A stretch of 37,637 nt of DNA, from positions 1-37,637 of IMG/VR virus record IMGVR_UViG_3300027309_000018, one strand, 5' to 3'. Each line of letters opens with the position of its first letter. Position 1 is the stretch's first letter. This DNA comes from a virus. This document shows positions 22,624 to 29,777 of the stretch, one piece after another. Under the pieces are notes generated by a model. It was not told where the DNA came from, ran no database searches, and was given only the letters and a program-made list of their open reading frames with translations. A program made the position numbers and the translations under genes.

Positions 22624-22965
22624 TCAGTCCGTCAACATCGCCTGCTGCAGGCGGCAGCGCACAGGCTTGACCAGGCGATGCGGCGGCAGGGAGCAGGCCC
22701 GCGCCGCCACCTCTTCCACGCGCTTGGCCGCCACCAGCGCATTGACCGTGCTGGCCACGCTGGAGATCTCCAGCCATTCGCCGGTGCACTCGTTGTGGAA
22801 GTCCCGCAGCTCGCGCCGGCTCAGGGCGGGCTGCCCCCGGCGGTGGGCCTCGGCCAGGCTGCTGTACAGCCGTTCGTTGAGGCGCACCCGCGTGGCATTG
22901 CCAATGGCAGAGAACGAATCCGCCTTGGTGTCATGCGAGGTCACCTGATGGGTGGTGTGTTGCAT
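22624..22965 (-). CDS. Hypothetical early-arm protein with winged-helix-like segment
   Basis: 113 residues. The middle part (LSRRELRDFHNECTGEWLEISSVASTVNALVAAKRVEEVA) looks like a small helix-turn-helix or winged-helix unit. The C-terminus is basic (HRLVKPVRCRLQQAM). An AGGAGA ribosome-binding site precedes the ATG at about 22972-22977. It is 24 bases upstream of the DUF1376 gene, so a helper of replication or a regulator is plausible. I do not recognise the family. Confidence 0.6.
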   Translation of the reverse strand: MQHTTHQVTSHDTKADSFSAIGNATRVRLNERLYSSLAEAHRRGQPALSRRELRDFHNECTGEWLEISSVASTVNALVAAKRVEEVAARACSLPPHRLVKPVRCRLQQAMLTD

Positions 22966-22994
22966 GTCTATCTCTCCTGATATCAGCCGGGCCG

Positions 22995-23840
22995 TCAGCC
23001 CTGACTGGCTTTCCTGAATGCGTCATAGACGCGGCCACGGACCCAGCGGGGAACCAGCTCATCGATGCCCGAGCGCTTGCGCACCCCGTCCAGGCTGATG
23101 CGGGGCTTGTAGTTGCCGCCGCGCACGAACATCAGCACCGGCCGAACGTCTGCGCCGCCGGTGCCGGTCACCGCCCAGATGCCAGGCGGCAGATTGGATG
23201 CCCGCTTGTCGTACTCGCCACGCGCGGTGGCCCGCGCACCGTCGCGCAGACGGCCATAGGCCACGATGTAGCGGATGCCCTTCACCGGCCCCATGAAGCG
23301 CGCACCCTTGCCACCACGCTGGTGCAATGCCTGCATGCGCCGCTCGGTCATGTTGAATCGATAGCCGTGCGTACCAAATGCCTGGAAATAGGCAATCAGT
23401 TGCACCAGGGTTGAGCCCTTGAGATTCCCGCGTCCGTCATCGCTGCCTGGATACGGCGTGGCGGGGATCGCGGTCTGGTAGCCGATGGGCAGGATGCCGG
23501 CCGTGCGCAAGGCCTTCTCGCTGCGCTTGTCACGCCGCCGACCGCCGACCTCCTGCGCGGCCAGGATCTGCTGCGGGTCAACCCCTTTTCTGCCCATGTA
23601 CGTTGGAACGACAACGGCATTGAGATTCGTCGGCGTGGCCTTCTCAACCTGGATCGACTGCAGGATGTAGTTTGTGGGCCGATCAAAGACGCTCTGCATT
23701 TCAGCGCGCATCGCATTTTTCACACGACCCAGCGCCATGTTGATGGACTCCGCTGTAGCCTGAGCAATCTGCCCGCTGTTGAGTCCCTGCAAGGCACGCT
23801 TGTATCGATCACCACCTGCAGGCTTGATATCAACCCGCAT
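22995..23840 (-). CDS. gpZ-like minor tail protein in the early region
   Basis: 281 residues from MRVDIKPAGGDRY, an ATG 8 codons before... the CII-like stop overlap (11 bases). The content (ATAESINMALGRVKNAMRAEMQSVFDRPTNYILQSIQVEKATPTNL, ILAAQEVGGRRRDKRSEKAL) resembles lambda gpZ-type or related phage structural proteins with a DRPT motif. Such proteins normally sit beside tail genes, yet this one is between the CII-like and replication genes. It may be a misplaced structural gene or an early protein that only shares this fold. Function not assigned. Confidence 0.55.
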   Translation of the reverse strand: MRVDIKPAGGDRYKRALQGLNSGQIAQATAESINMALGRVKNAMRAEMQSVFDRPTNYILQSIQVEKATPTNLNAVVVPTYMGRKGVDPQQILAAQEVGGRRRDKRSEKALRTAGILPIGYQTAIPATPYPGSDDGRGNLKGSTLVQLIAYFQAFGTHGYRFNMTERRMQALHQRGGKGARFMGPVKGIRYIVAYGRLRDGARATARGEYDKRASNLPPGIWAVTGTGGADVRPVLMFVRGGNYKPRISLDGVRKRSGIDELVPRWVRGRVYDAFRKASQG

Positions 23841-24360
23841 GGCAAGGCCCTCCAGATGCAGGCAAACGTCGCGCTGCAGCACCCGCCAGATGCTGGGCCA
23901 CAACAATCAGTTCTTGCACCTGCCGGTCAAGGCGCCGCACGGCATTGCGCGAGGGGAGAAGGTGGGCATCGGCAGCCGCACGCGTGACCTCGGCCACTTC
24001 AGTCTGAAAGCGCATAAAGGCCTCCACCGGATCACCGCCCGACTGGTCAGGAACCGTGCGGCGAACCTCGCACCCCAGTTGATGGGCCATCGCGTGGAGG
24101 ATCGAGAAATTGCCCGTGACAGCCTGCAGCCTGACGGCCTCGAGCAGCGTTAGCTGATGGGTTTCATTGTTGGGATTGAGCTTGTGCTGCAGGGTGCCGG
24201 ACTTGACGCCCATATCACGCGCCAACGTCGCAACGCCGCCTGGATGCGCTTGAGCTGTGAGGTACGCGGCATTGACAACATCCATGCCGCGCGCAATGTC
24301 GAATTGACCCCCAGATTCGACATAGCCAGGTTCGACCCCAACTGAGAAAGTAAAGGCCAT
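23830..24360 (-). CDS. CII-like regulator (phage CP76 family)
   Basis: 176 residues. Residues about 27-85 (DVVNAAYLTAQAHPGGVATLARDMGVKSGTLQHKLNPNNETHQLTL) are the defining CP76/phage regulatory CII pattern with a helix-turn-helix. The C-terminal helices likely oligomerise. The start at 24360 is preferred for its GAGGTG site; an internal ATG at 24285 would remove 25 residues but has no ribosome-binding site. In lambda-like phages this gene tips the choice towards lysogeny by activating cI and int. Two plus-strand genes separate it from Cro, so it probably has its own promoter. Confidence 0.82.
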   Translation of the reverse strand: MAFTFSVGVEPGYVESGGQFDIARGMDVVNAAYLTAQAHPGGVATLARDMGVKSGTLQHKLNPNNETHQLTLLEAVRLQAVTGNFSILHAMAHQLGCEVRRTVPDQSGGDPVEAFMRFQTEVAEVTRAAADAHLLPSRNAVRRLDRQVQELIVVAQHLAGAAARRLPASGGPCHAG

Positions 24361-24387
24361 CAGCACCCCACCTCGGAAAAAGACGAA

Positions 24388-24630
24388 ATGGAAACAGACG
24401 CCAACACGAGCCACGTGGCAGCCCATGGCAGCATTGAATGGGCGCAGGCCTTGGAGCTGTTCCTGGGCCAGATTCTCGAAGTCTTGGAGGGCGAAGGCAG
24501 AGCCGGATTCAGCGCGGCCGCGCTGGCACGGTGGAGCGAACTGTGCTGCCAGCGCATGCAGGAGACAGATAGCGCAACGCCGGAGGTGATTTCGCAGCTG
24601 CGCAGTATGGCTGCGAGGCTTGTGGCATGA
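24388..24630 (+). CDS. Hypothetical plus-strand small protein
   Basis: 80 residues, mainly helical (EWAQALELFLGQILEVLEGEG). Codon third positions are GC-rich as in neighbouring real genes, which supports coding. The ribosome-binding site is weak (GGAAAAAG). It is divergent from the CII-like gene with only 27 bases between starts, which leaves no room for two separate promoters. No family recognised. Confidence 0.5.
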   Translation: METDANTSHVAAHGSIEWAQALELFLGQILEVLEGEGRAGFSAAALARWSELCCQRMQETDSATPEVISQLRSMAARLVA

Positions 24631-24708
24631 GAGCGCACAGAGGTGCCCGCCCCTGCCTTGAGTACGATGGAAGCTCTCACACAACCTACGACGCCAAGGA
24701 GGGCGGAC

Positions 24709-24939
24709 ATGAGCGAACAAGACAACAAGCCCGAGAAGTTCCTACTGCAGGCACCTGCCTCTGCACAAGACATCGAATTCTTTCTCTGGAACAACTTGAA
24801 TACCGGGCCCATCCTGGTGGGCGACACCATTCGGGACGAAAAATCTGGGAAGTCCTTCCGTGTTGCCGAACGCATCTGGAACAACGGGAAAGATGTGAAG
24901 GCCATGCTGACTATTCGCCTAGAAGAGTCACCGGAATAG
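24709..24939 (+). CDS. Hypothetical plus-strand small protein with strong ribosome-binding site
   Basis: 76 residues starting MSEQDNKPEKFLL. AAGGAGG lies 6 bases before the ATG, one of the best sites in the window. Content (AQDIEFFLWNNLNTGPILVGDTIRDEKSGKSFRVAERIWNNGKDVKAML) looks like a small beta-rich domain. It runs against the Cro-CII direction and its end overlaps the convergent gene at 24911. Function unknown; an anti-host or regulatory role would be a guess. Confidence 0.68.
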   Translation: MSEQDNKPEKFLLQAPASAQDIEFFLWNNLNTGPILVGDTIRDEKSGKSFRVAERIWNNGKDVKAMLTIRLEESPE

Positions 24940-25228
24940 CATTCCCGCCGCAGACCATCTGGCACAAGTCGCCACCCGAGCGCAGTTCCTCGATCGCCCT
25001 ACCCTTGTTTAGCAGGCGCAGTAAGCAGCTCTCACACGGGCTGGACATCTGGGACCCCAGCGGGCCGACGAAGCCGACCAAATGCCGGACTTCATCCACG
25101 GGCAGGCGCAGCCGAACCAACTGCCCTGCCTGGCTGAACGACATACAGATCCAGCCGTCTTTGACAGCTGTCACGCCCCGCAACGAGGCCGGTGCGTAGT
25201 GATCGAGATGGGAGCGGATTTCAGCCAT
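24911..25228 (-). CDS. Hypothetical protein following Cro
   Basis: 105 residues from MAEIRSHLDHYAPASL, whose ATG overlaps the Cro stop by 8 bases, so it is co-translated with Cro. Cysteines at SSPCESCLL and GDLCQMVCGG might bind a metal. It follows Cro as lambda-type early genes do. No family recognised. Its 3' end overlaps the plus-strand gene at 24709-24939 by 29 bases. Confidence 0.6.
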   Translation of the reverse strand: MAEIRSHLDHYAPASLRGVTAVKDGWICMSFSQAGQLVRLRLPVDEVRHLVGFVGPLGSQMSSPCESCLLRLLNKGRAIEELRSGGDLCQMVCGGNAIPVTLLGE

Positions 25229-25469
25229 GGGCGACCTCCTCAACCTGAGTTGCGGGCTGCGCCTTCCCTTCAGTTGGCTCCATGGCTTGACACCCACCAA
25301 GCGGATCGGCGGCGCGTTGAGCTCGCCAAAGTGCGGCCTCGACACGATCAACTACGCGGCGAGACAAACGCTCCGGCCACTGGTTCACTGCTTGGTACGT
25401 TACCCCGACAGCCTTGGCGGCTGCTGCGACGGAGCCGCCCAGCTGTTGGATTGCTTCGGTCTTGTTCAT
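25221..25469 (-). CDS. cro: Cro-like repressor
   Basis: 82 residues from MNKTEAIQQLGGSVAAAAKAVGVTYQAVNQWPERLSRRV, a Cro/YdaS-type helix-turn-helix of about 60 residues plus a short tail. It is divergent from CI, with operator-like palindromes in the 70-base gap. It should repress CI and early transcription and favour lytic growth. Confidence 0.88.
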   Translation of the reverse strand: MNKTEAIQQLGGSVAAAAKAVGVTYQAVNQWPERLSRRVVDRVEAALWRAQRAADPLGGCQAMEPTEGKAQPATQVEEVAHG

Positions 25470-25478
25470 AGCAATCAT

Positions 25479-25547
25479 TGAATCATGATTCAGCACACAA
25501 AGCAATCACAATTCACTCGCGCCGACGCACATTTGAACCATGGTTGA
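25479..25547. promoter_or_regulatory. CI/Cro operators, right cluster (OR-like)
   Basis: Three related 14-bp dyads: TGAATCATGATTCA (25479-25492, perfect), GCAATCACAATTCA (25502-25515, four mismatches to the first) and TGAACCATGGTTGA (25534-25547, spans the CI start codon). The first two are 23 bases apart, the last 32. A site over its own start codon suggests CI autorepression. The perfect site recurs at 27289-27302. Confidence 0.8.
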
Positions 25548-26214
25548 ATTTTCTGCACGCCTTAGGCAGGCGATAGATGCGCGCGGCGTGACCGTGACTG
25601 AACTGGCTCGCGGCATGGGTGTTACCTACCAAGCCGTAAAACGCGTACTTGATGGTCTCTCGAAGTCCTTCAGCGCGGAGAACAATGCCAAGGCTGCGGC
25701 CTTCCTGCGCGTCAGCCCAGACTGGCTCGCTACAGGGTTAGGTTCTATGGAGCTTTCCAGGTCAGAACCGGCCGAGATCGATTTAGAGAACAACCCCGAT
25801 TACCCAGCAATTCGGCGCGTACGGTTCAAACTTTCAGCTGGCGTAACCGGCTTCGGCGTCGATCTCTCAGATGAATCGGGAAATCCATTGGCTTTCCGGA
25901 AGGACTGGTACGAACAGCGTGGATACAGGCCCAGTGATTTATTAGCAACCACGATTGTTAATGGAAGTATGGAGCCGGGTCTGTATCACGGGGATACCGT
26001 AATCGTAAACACCGCTCAGACTCAGCCAAAAGATGGCGTAGTTTTTGCAGTGAATTATGAAGGAGAAATGGTCGTCAAGCGCCTTATTCGTGATGATGGC
26101 CAATGGTGGCTTTCATCGGACAATCCAGACCAAAGGAGATATCCCCGAAAGGTATGCCATGAGGATGTCAAGTTAATTGGTGAAATCGTTCACAAACAGA
26201 GTGAACGCATCTAG
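25540..26214 (+). CDS. cI: CI-type repressor, S24 family
   Basis: 224 residues. Residues about 5-65 form the helix-turn-helix (VTVTELARGMGVTYQAVKRVLDGL). The C-terminal peptidase domain shows NGSMEPGLYHGDTV with S143 and EMVVKRL with K180, and a cleavage site A100-G101 (SAGVTG). This is a self-cleaving repressor inactivated by RecA during the SOS response. Its start codon lies within an operator, and a secreted protein gene follows in the same direction. Confidence 0.95.
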   Translation: MVEFSARLRQAIDARGVTVTELARGMGVTYQAVKRVLDGLSKSFSAENNAKAAAFLRVSPDWLATGLGSMELSRSEPAEIDLENNPDYPAIRRVRFKLSAGVTGFGVDLSDESGNPLAFRKDWYEQRGYRPSDLLATTIVNGSMEPGLYHGDTVIVNTAQTQPKDGVVFAVNYEGEMVVKRLIRDDGQWWLSSDNPDQRRYPRKVCHEDVKLIGEIVHKQSERI

Positions 26215-26239
26215 CGCAAATTTCCAACAAGGCACTCTA

Positions 26240-27085
26240 ATGCGAACCTGCTATTTTATTGCTGCACTGATTTCATATCCATTGATTGCACTATCTCAGC
26301 CTTCTGAAATTTTAATTGAGGCATGCAACGCGTTTCCTGATGCAGCCAAGAGACTAGAATGTCTAAAATCTGCGATGGCGAAGGGACAATCCAGCTCGGA
26401 GAATCTGGCGTCATCACTGAAAAAATCATTCGTTGATATGAGAGCGGGACTAAGCGCGGGCATTTCCTACAATGGTTACCAATCTTCCATTATTGAGCTG
26501 TCAAAATCAATTGAAAACTTCAAACAAAACGTTCTGATAAAGAATCCAGAATCTTTTCTTGCCCTAGATAATTCTCTAAGAGCCTACAAGGATGCTGGGA
26601 TATTGTGGTTAAGATCGATTGAATTTTTCACAAAGAATGGGAATTCAACAACTTATAGAGGCGCGCTTCCGATTAGATTAACAGATTCACAATGGATTGT
26701 TGACAGATATAATCTAGCAACGGTAAAAGCAGATGTCTGGGGCATAGAAACCGGAATAGACGCTGACGCAGCACGCGAAAAAATACTAGCACTTGCAAAA
26801 AACTACGAAGACTCAGCATTTGATTACTTAGATAATCGGTCTTCTGTCACTAAAGCTGAGAACGACCTAGCTCCACAAAGTGCCAGTTCGACATACATGG
26901 AGTTTTCCGGATCAGCACTGAGGACTGCGGTCACCAATGTTGCAAGAAGCGAGCAGTGCCATCCAAAATCAGGCATATCTCCAGAACAGATCAAGAAGAA
27001 TTTCGCCTTGTATGTACTTGAATGCCAAGATGGCACAATTTTGAAAATATCGTGCTCCGATGGAGCATGTAGAGCATCTAGGTGA
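26240..27085 (+). CDS. Secreted protein of unknown function in the lysogeny operon
   Basis: 281 residues from MRTCYFIAALISYPLIALSQ, a clear signal peptide with likely cleavage near residue 19-20. AAGG lies 8 bases before the ATG. The mature part is helical with several Cys (EACNAFPDAAKRLECL, SEQCHPKSG, VLECQDGTILKISCSDGAC). It starts 25 bases after CI and is followed by a terminator, so it should be made in the lysogen. The site is that of lambda rexAB, and the low GC fits a moron. Periplasmic superinfection exclusion or a host-modifying role are guesses. Confidence 0.7.
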   Translation: MRTCYFIAALISYPLIALSQPSEILIEACNAFPDAAKRLECLKSAMAKGQSSSENLASSLKKSFVDMRAGLSAGISYNGYQSSIIELSKSIENFKQNVLIKNPESFLALDNSLRAYKDAGILWLRSIEFFTKNGNSTTYRGALPIRLTDSQWIVDRYNLATVKADVWGIETGIDADAAREKILALAKNYEDSAFDYLDNRSSVTKAENDLAPQSASSTYMEFSGSALRTAVTNVARSEQCHPKSGISPEQIKKNFALYVLECQDGTILKISCSDGACRASR

Positions 27086-27173
27086 TAGTTAGCGTCAGTC
27101 CAACGAGACTCTGACAAGGCACCACTACGCGCCGTCGGCACAGGCCTCCGCCGTCCCTCGCTCCTCAGCCCGA

Positions 27174-27196
27174 GCCCGCCAAGCGCGGGCTTCTTT
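27174..27196 (+). terminator. Terminator of the CI operon
   Basis: GCCCGC-CAAGC-GCGGGC followed by TTCTTT. It lies 88 bases after the secreted protein stop and would end leftover CI transcription before the second operator cluster. Confidence 0.72.
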
Positions 27197-27222
27197 GCGC
27201 TCAAGGCACCACCCTCGGAACC

Positions 27223-27239
27223 TTGCCACAAAGTGGCAA
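27223..27239. promoter_or_regulatory. Inverted repeat beside the OL-like cluster
   Basis: TTGCCAC-AAA-GTGGCAA is a perfect 7-bp dyad just before the first operator. It could be a further protein site or a hairpin. No T-run follows. Confidence 0.4.
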
Positions 27240-27242
27240 AAG

Positions 27243-27302
27243 TGAACATTAGTTCAAAAAAATACTGAAGCATGATTGACCAAAGAAGTGAATCATGATT
27301 CA
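27243..27302. promoter_or_regulatory. CI operators, left cluster (OL-like)
   Basis: Three 14-bp sites at exactly 23-bp steps: TGAACATTAGTTCA (27243-27256, TGAAC/GTTCA arms), TGAAGCATGATTGA (27266-27279) and TGAATCATGATTCA (27289-27302). The last is identical to the first CI/Cro site 1.8 kb away. A weak plus-strand promoter fits inside: TTGACC (27276) and TTCAAT (27299) with 17 bases between. Together with the right cluster this gives the lambda order OR-cI-rex-OL. Confidence 0.78.
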
Positions 27303-27513
27303 ATCAATCCCGACGTCCTCCACCGCTTCCGCAGCACGGAGGGGAAGTTGGGCACCACGGCATCGACCGGGCCAGCCCCGGTCCTTAACAAGAGAGTGGA
27401 TAGAAAAGGGAAGGCCTCTGCCCTCAGAGCTGGTCTGTCAGTCAGCACTGCCAAGAGTGACGCCTATCGAAAAAGTCATTGCTCCCCCACCCCGACCAGG
27501 AACGATGATGTAG
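27295..27513 (+). CDS. Possible N-position ORF (Arg-rich)
   Basis: 72 residues. The ATG lies in the middle of the last OL-like site, as the CI start does in its own operator. The N-terminal half is Arg-rich (ASAARRGSWAPRHRPGQPRSLTREW), which would suit an RNA-binding antiterminator. It is the first plus-strand frame after OL. Against it: no good ribosome-binding site, the weak promoter noted at OL would start downstream of this ATG, and its end overlaps the HNH gene on the other strand. Confidence 0.33.
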   Translation: MIQSIPTSSTASAARRGSWAPRHRPGQPRSLTREWIEKGRPLPSELVCQSALPRVTPIEKVIAPPPRPGTMM

Positions 27514-27995
27514 TCTGGATGGTCGGGATCGTTCAAGAGCTGCTCAGCTAACTCAGCAGGCACGCCCAAGCTGACCAAGTAGTCGAGCGGACGATTCTCA
27601 AAGGCTTCCCCATCAAACTGGAAGTCAAAGAGTGCGGCTTGTCGATCAAGGATGGGCTGCAGCAGGGCCAATTGCTCTTCCGAGTAAAAGGCCGAGGGAT
27701 GGCGATCCAGCTTTTCCTCGTTGCACCGTCTACAAAGCGCCACCATATTCCCCGGCGCAAGGCGGCCACCAAGCGCCATCGGCACATGGTGATCCATGCA
27801 CAGGATTGGCGGCTCTCCCGCCAGCACCTTCGGACGCTCCTGCCGACCGCAGCGAAAGCATCGATGCTCGAAGAGAGCGTAAAACTTGCGCTTCACTGCA
27901 TCCTCCACACATGGATATCGAAACGGATGGAAGAGCTTTCGCTTTTCTTGCCTTCGCTGCCCTGGATAAGCTTCACTGCTATGAGTTTTGACCAT
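27438..27995 (-). CDS. HNH endonuclease, antisense to the left arm
   Basis: 185 residues; GGGGAG site before the ATG. CFRCG (C46, C49) and CRRC (C88, C91) flank MDHHVPMALGGRLAPGNMVAL with H69-H70 and N83: a zinc-stabilised HNH nuclease. The C-terminal part (about 100-185) is helical. Phage HNH enzymes may assist packaging, act as homing enzymes or attack competing DNA. This one faces against the left arm and is not beside the terminase, so a moron or homing role is more likely. Confidence 0.82.
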   Translation of the reverse strand: MVKTHSSEAYPGQRRQEKRKLFHPFRYPCVEDAVKRKFYALFEHRCFRCGRQERPKVLAGEPPILCMDHHVPMALGGRLAPGNMVALCRRCNEEKLDRHPSAFYSEEQLALLQPILDRQAALFDFQFDGEAFENRPLDYLVSLGVPAELAEQLLNDPDHPDYIIVPGRGGGAMTFSIGVTLGSAD

Positions 27996-28565
27996 TCAGG
28001 CTCCCCGATAGGTTTTTGCGGAACACCATCTTCGCAAATTCGCTCTCGCACCCTATCCACTCTCGCCCTGCGAAATAAACAAGACCAGCTCCCCACGCTG
28101 TGAAGCATGGGGCTGCCTTCGGAGCCCTGCTTTCGCCCAGGCCGGCAGGCGCCCACTCCAATCACTGGAGCTGCGGCGCGAAGACCTGAAAACCCCCTTG
28201 CGGCCCAGCGTGGCCGATTTCACTGAGCGCGTGACGACGACCGCCAGGGGATGACCTCGTTCATCGAGGCGCCCACACACCGCAGCCATGGCGGGTAATG
28301 GCTGAAGCACTGCCGGCTGTCGGGCTGACCGCCAGCAGCGCGCCCGCCCTGCGAAACGCAGGGCAAACCCAAGCGTCTTGGGTTGCAGGGCGCTTCGGTT
28401 TGATGCCGCGCATCCACCTCCTCTCAAGCACTTCGCATTTGAATGCACATGCGGCCTTCTTTTTCGCCGGGCCTGGGTTTCTCGCTTCGCAACCACCAGC
28501 CATCTCGCCCACGCAGCCGCCACGCGGCACCGGCCCTTTTCTTCGTCCACCACTGGAGATCTGCC
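27996..28565. other. 570-base gap with structured leader
   Basis: No convincing gene. The HNH gene promoter must lie at its left end. It contains an imperfect hairpin at 28093-28114 (CCCCA and TGGGG arms), the nested hairpins at 28345-28392, and a 15-codon frame starting at 28251 with no usable ribosome-binding site. Open frames on the minus strand here look like shadows. Confidence 0.5.
28345..28392 (+). ncRNA. Two tandem hairpins with an alternative pairing (leader element)
   Basis: Stem A is GCCCTGCG-AAA-CGCAGGGC (28346-28364), stem B is AACCCAAG-CGT-CTTGGGTT (28366-28384), both perfect 8-bp stems with 3-base loops. Directly after B comes GCAGGGCG (28385-28392), which pairs perfectly with the left arm of A (28345-28352). 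The left arm can thus choose between two partners. This lies 174 bases before the first gene of the accessory operon and could be an attenuator or antitermination (put-like) RNA. Confidence 0.5.
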
Positions 28566-28907
28566 ATGGCAAATGCCATCCCACCGCGCCGCCCTCCACG
28601 CAAGCCAAGGGCTGAGCATCTGAGCATGCCCTACCCGGAATTGCCTGGCTCACATCACCCAGCTTTCTGGCTCGCCGCCTATTTCCGGGATCTGGCGGAA
28701 ACCGCAGCCTTGGATCAGCTCTGCAAACGCAGCCACGCAAAGCGTGGCCCCGGCACGGACAACGTTACCCAACTTGCTCTCTATGGAGCGCGCACCAAGC
28801 AGACAGATGAAACGAGTGCGTCTGCAGCACGAACCCGGGATGACGGCATGCTGCTCTACGCCTGGCCCGGCACCACGTTTTTCGACGCGGCCACGCAGCA
28901 CCAATGA
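28566..28907 (+). CDS. Hypothetical protein, first of a paralogous pair
   Basis: 113 residues from MANAIPPRRPPRKPRAE, GGAG 7 bases before the ATG. It contains FWLAAYFRDLAETAALD and ends DDGMLLYAWPGTTFFDAATQHQ. The next gene has the same two blocks, so they arose by tandem duplication. No family recognised; soluble. Confidence 0.65.
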   Translation: MANAIPPRRPPRKPRAEHLSMPYPELPGSHHPAFWLAAYFRDLAETAALDQLCKRSHAKRGPGTDNVTQLALYGARTKQTDETSASAARTRDDGMLLYAWPGTTFFDAATQHQ

Positions 28908-29155
28908 GCCCGCCGTACCCCGAGACACCGTCGCCGACGCCACCTGGCCCGTTCTGGCTGGCCACCTACTTCCGCGACCTGGCCGAAGGCACCGTGATGG
29001 AGCGCGAAGGCGCCGGCGCCCCCCTGATCTGGAGCGCATGCGCGCTGCTGAGCGACGCGGGATATGCGGCGCTGGACGAGGCCAGGCACAGCGGAATGCT
29101 GCTCTACGCCTGGTGCGGCACCACCTTCTTTGACCAACCAACGGCCCGCCACTGA
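28904..29155 (+). CDS. Hypothetical protein, second of a paralogous pair
   Basis: 83 residues, ATGA overlap with the previous gene. Shared blocks are FWLATYFRDLAEGTVME and SGMLLYAWCGTTFFDQPTARH. It lacks the basic N-terminal extension of its neighbour. Function unknown. Confidence 0.65.
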   Translation: MSPPYPETPSPTPPGPFWLATYFRDLAEGTVMEREGAGAPLIWSACALLSDAGYAALDEARHSGMLLYAWCGTTFFDQPTARH

Positions 29156-29183
29156 GTGGGCCGTACTCATTCAGGACAGCCGC

Positions 29184-29417
29184 ATGCAGCTTGCCCGCAT
29201 CACCCGCCCCTCCACGCCGATCACCGATCAGGCCTTTGTCTACCGCCGCAGCGAACACACCAACGTGGCCCAGACCTTCGCCAGGGCGCGCGAGCAGCTG
29301 GCGAGCGCTGCGGCGGCGGCCACTGCACCCAAGCGCCGCAGCCGCAAAGCCAGCGCCGCAGATGCGCCCGCAGCAACCAAGCTCCAGCAGATCCCGCTGG
29401 AACTGCCATCCCTCTGA
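29184..29417 (+). CDS. Small basic hypothetical protein
   Basis: 77 residues from MQLARITRPSTPITDQAFVYRRSEHTNVAQTFARAR, with an Ala- and Arg/Lys-rich tail (APKRRSRKAS) that may bind nucleic acid. Part of the run of tightly packed plus-strand accessory genes. No family recognised. Confidence 0.58.
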   Translation: MQLARITRPSTPITDQAFVYRRSEHTNVAQTFARAREQLASAAAAATAPKRRSRKASAADAPAATKLQQIPLELPSL

Positions 29418-29430
29418 TTACTGGAGTCAC

Positions 29431-29559
29431 ATGCGCACCTTCACCATCAAATGCGGCTGCACGCAGCAGCAATTCGTCGGCGCCTGCACGCAAGACGCAT
29501 GCGCCTGGGCGCTGGAGCAATTCGGAGACCGGCCCTATGTCGTCATCTGCCACCGCTGA
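29431..29559 (+). CDS. 42-residue Cys-containing protein
   Basis: MRTFTIKCGCTQQQFVGACTQDACAW and a CHR end: five cysteines and one histidine suggest a small metal-binding fold. GGAG lies 4 bases before the ATG. It overlaps the start of the next gene by 23 bases. Confidence 0.5.
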   Translation: MRTFTIKCGCTQQQFVGACTQDACAWALEQFGDRPYVVICHR

Positions 29560-29752
29560 CCGCGGCCACCACTGGGCCAGCGATTGGCACTACGCGCTGC
29601 GCCACGCCTTCGCGCTGGCCGACGCCCACTCCCTTGCCGCTCGGCAGGCACGTCGCCCGCTCATCACCCAACGCGCCGCGTGGGCTGTCCAGTTCGACCG
29701 CTCGCGCGACCAGATCCACCGCCTTCTGCACCTTGACGGCACCCCGTCCTGA
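29537..29752 (+). CDS. Small hypothetical protein
   Basis: 71 residues from MSSSATADRGHHWASDWHYALRHAFALADAHSLAARQARR. Helical, His/Arg-rich. Its start lies inside the previous gene in another frame. No family recognised. Confidence 0.5.
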   Translation: MSSSATADRGHHWASDWHYALRHAFALADAHSLAARQARRPLITQRAAWAVQFDRSRDQIHRLLHLDGTPS

Positions 29753-29777
29753 CCCCGCCACTTCACAGGAGACCACC

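Noticed and set aside
27276-27551. 91-codon plus-strand frame starting inside the OL region
   Set aside because: It starts with TTG, has no ribosome-binding site, and its product shows no pattern; the frame at 27295 is the better candidate.
28053-28740. Minus-strand open frames in the leader region
   Set aside because: They overlap each other in several frames, are Arg/Trp/Cys-rich in an unnatural way, and cover hairpins and the start of a better plus-strand gene.
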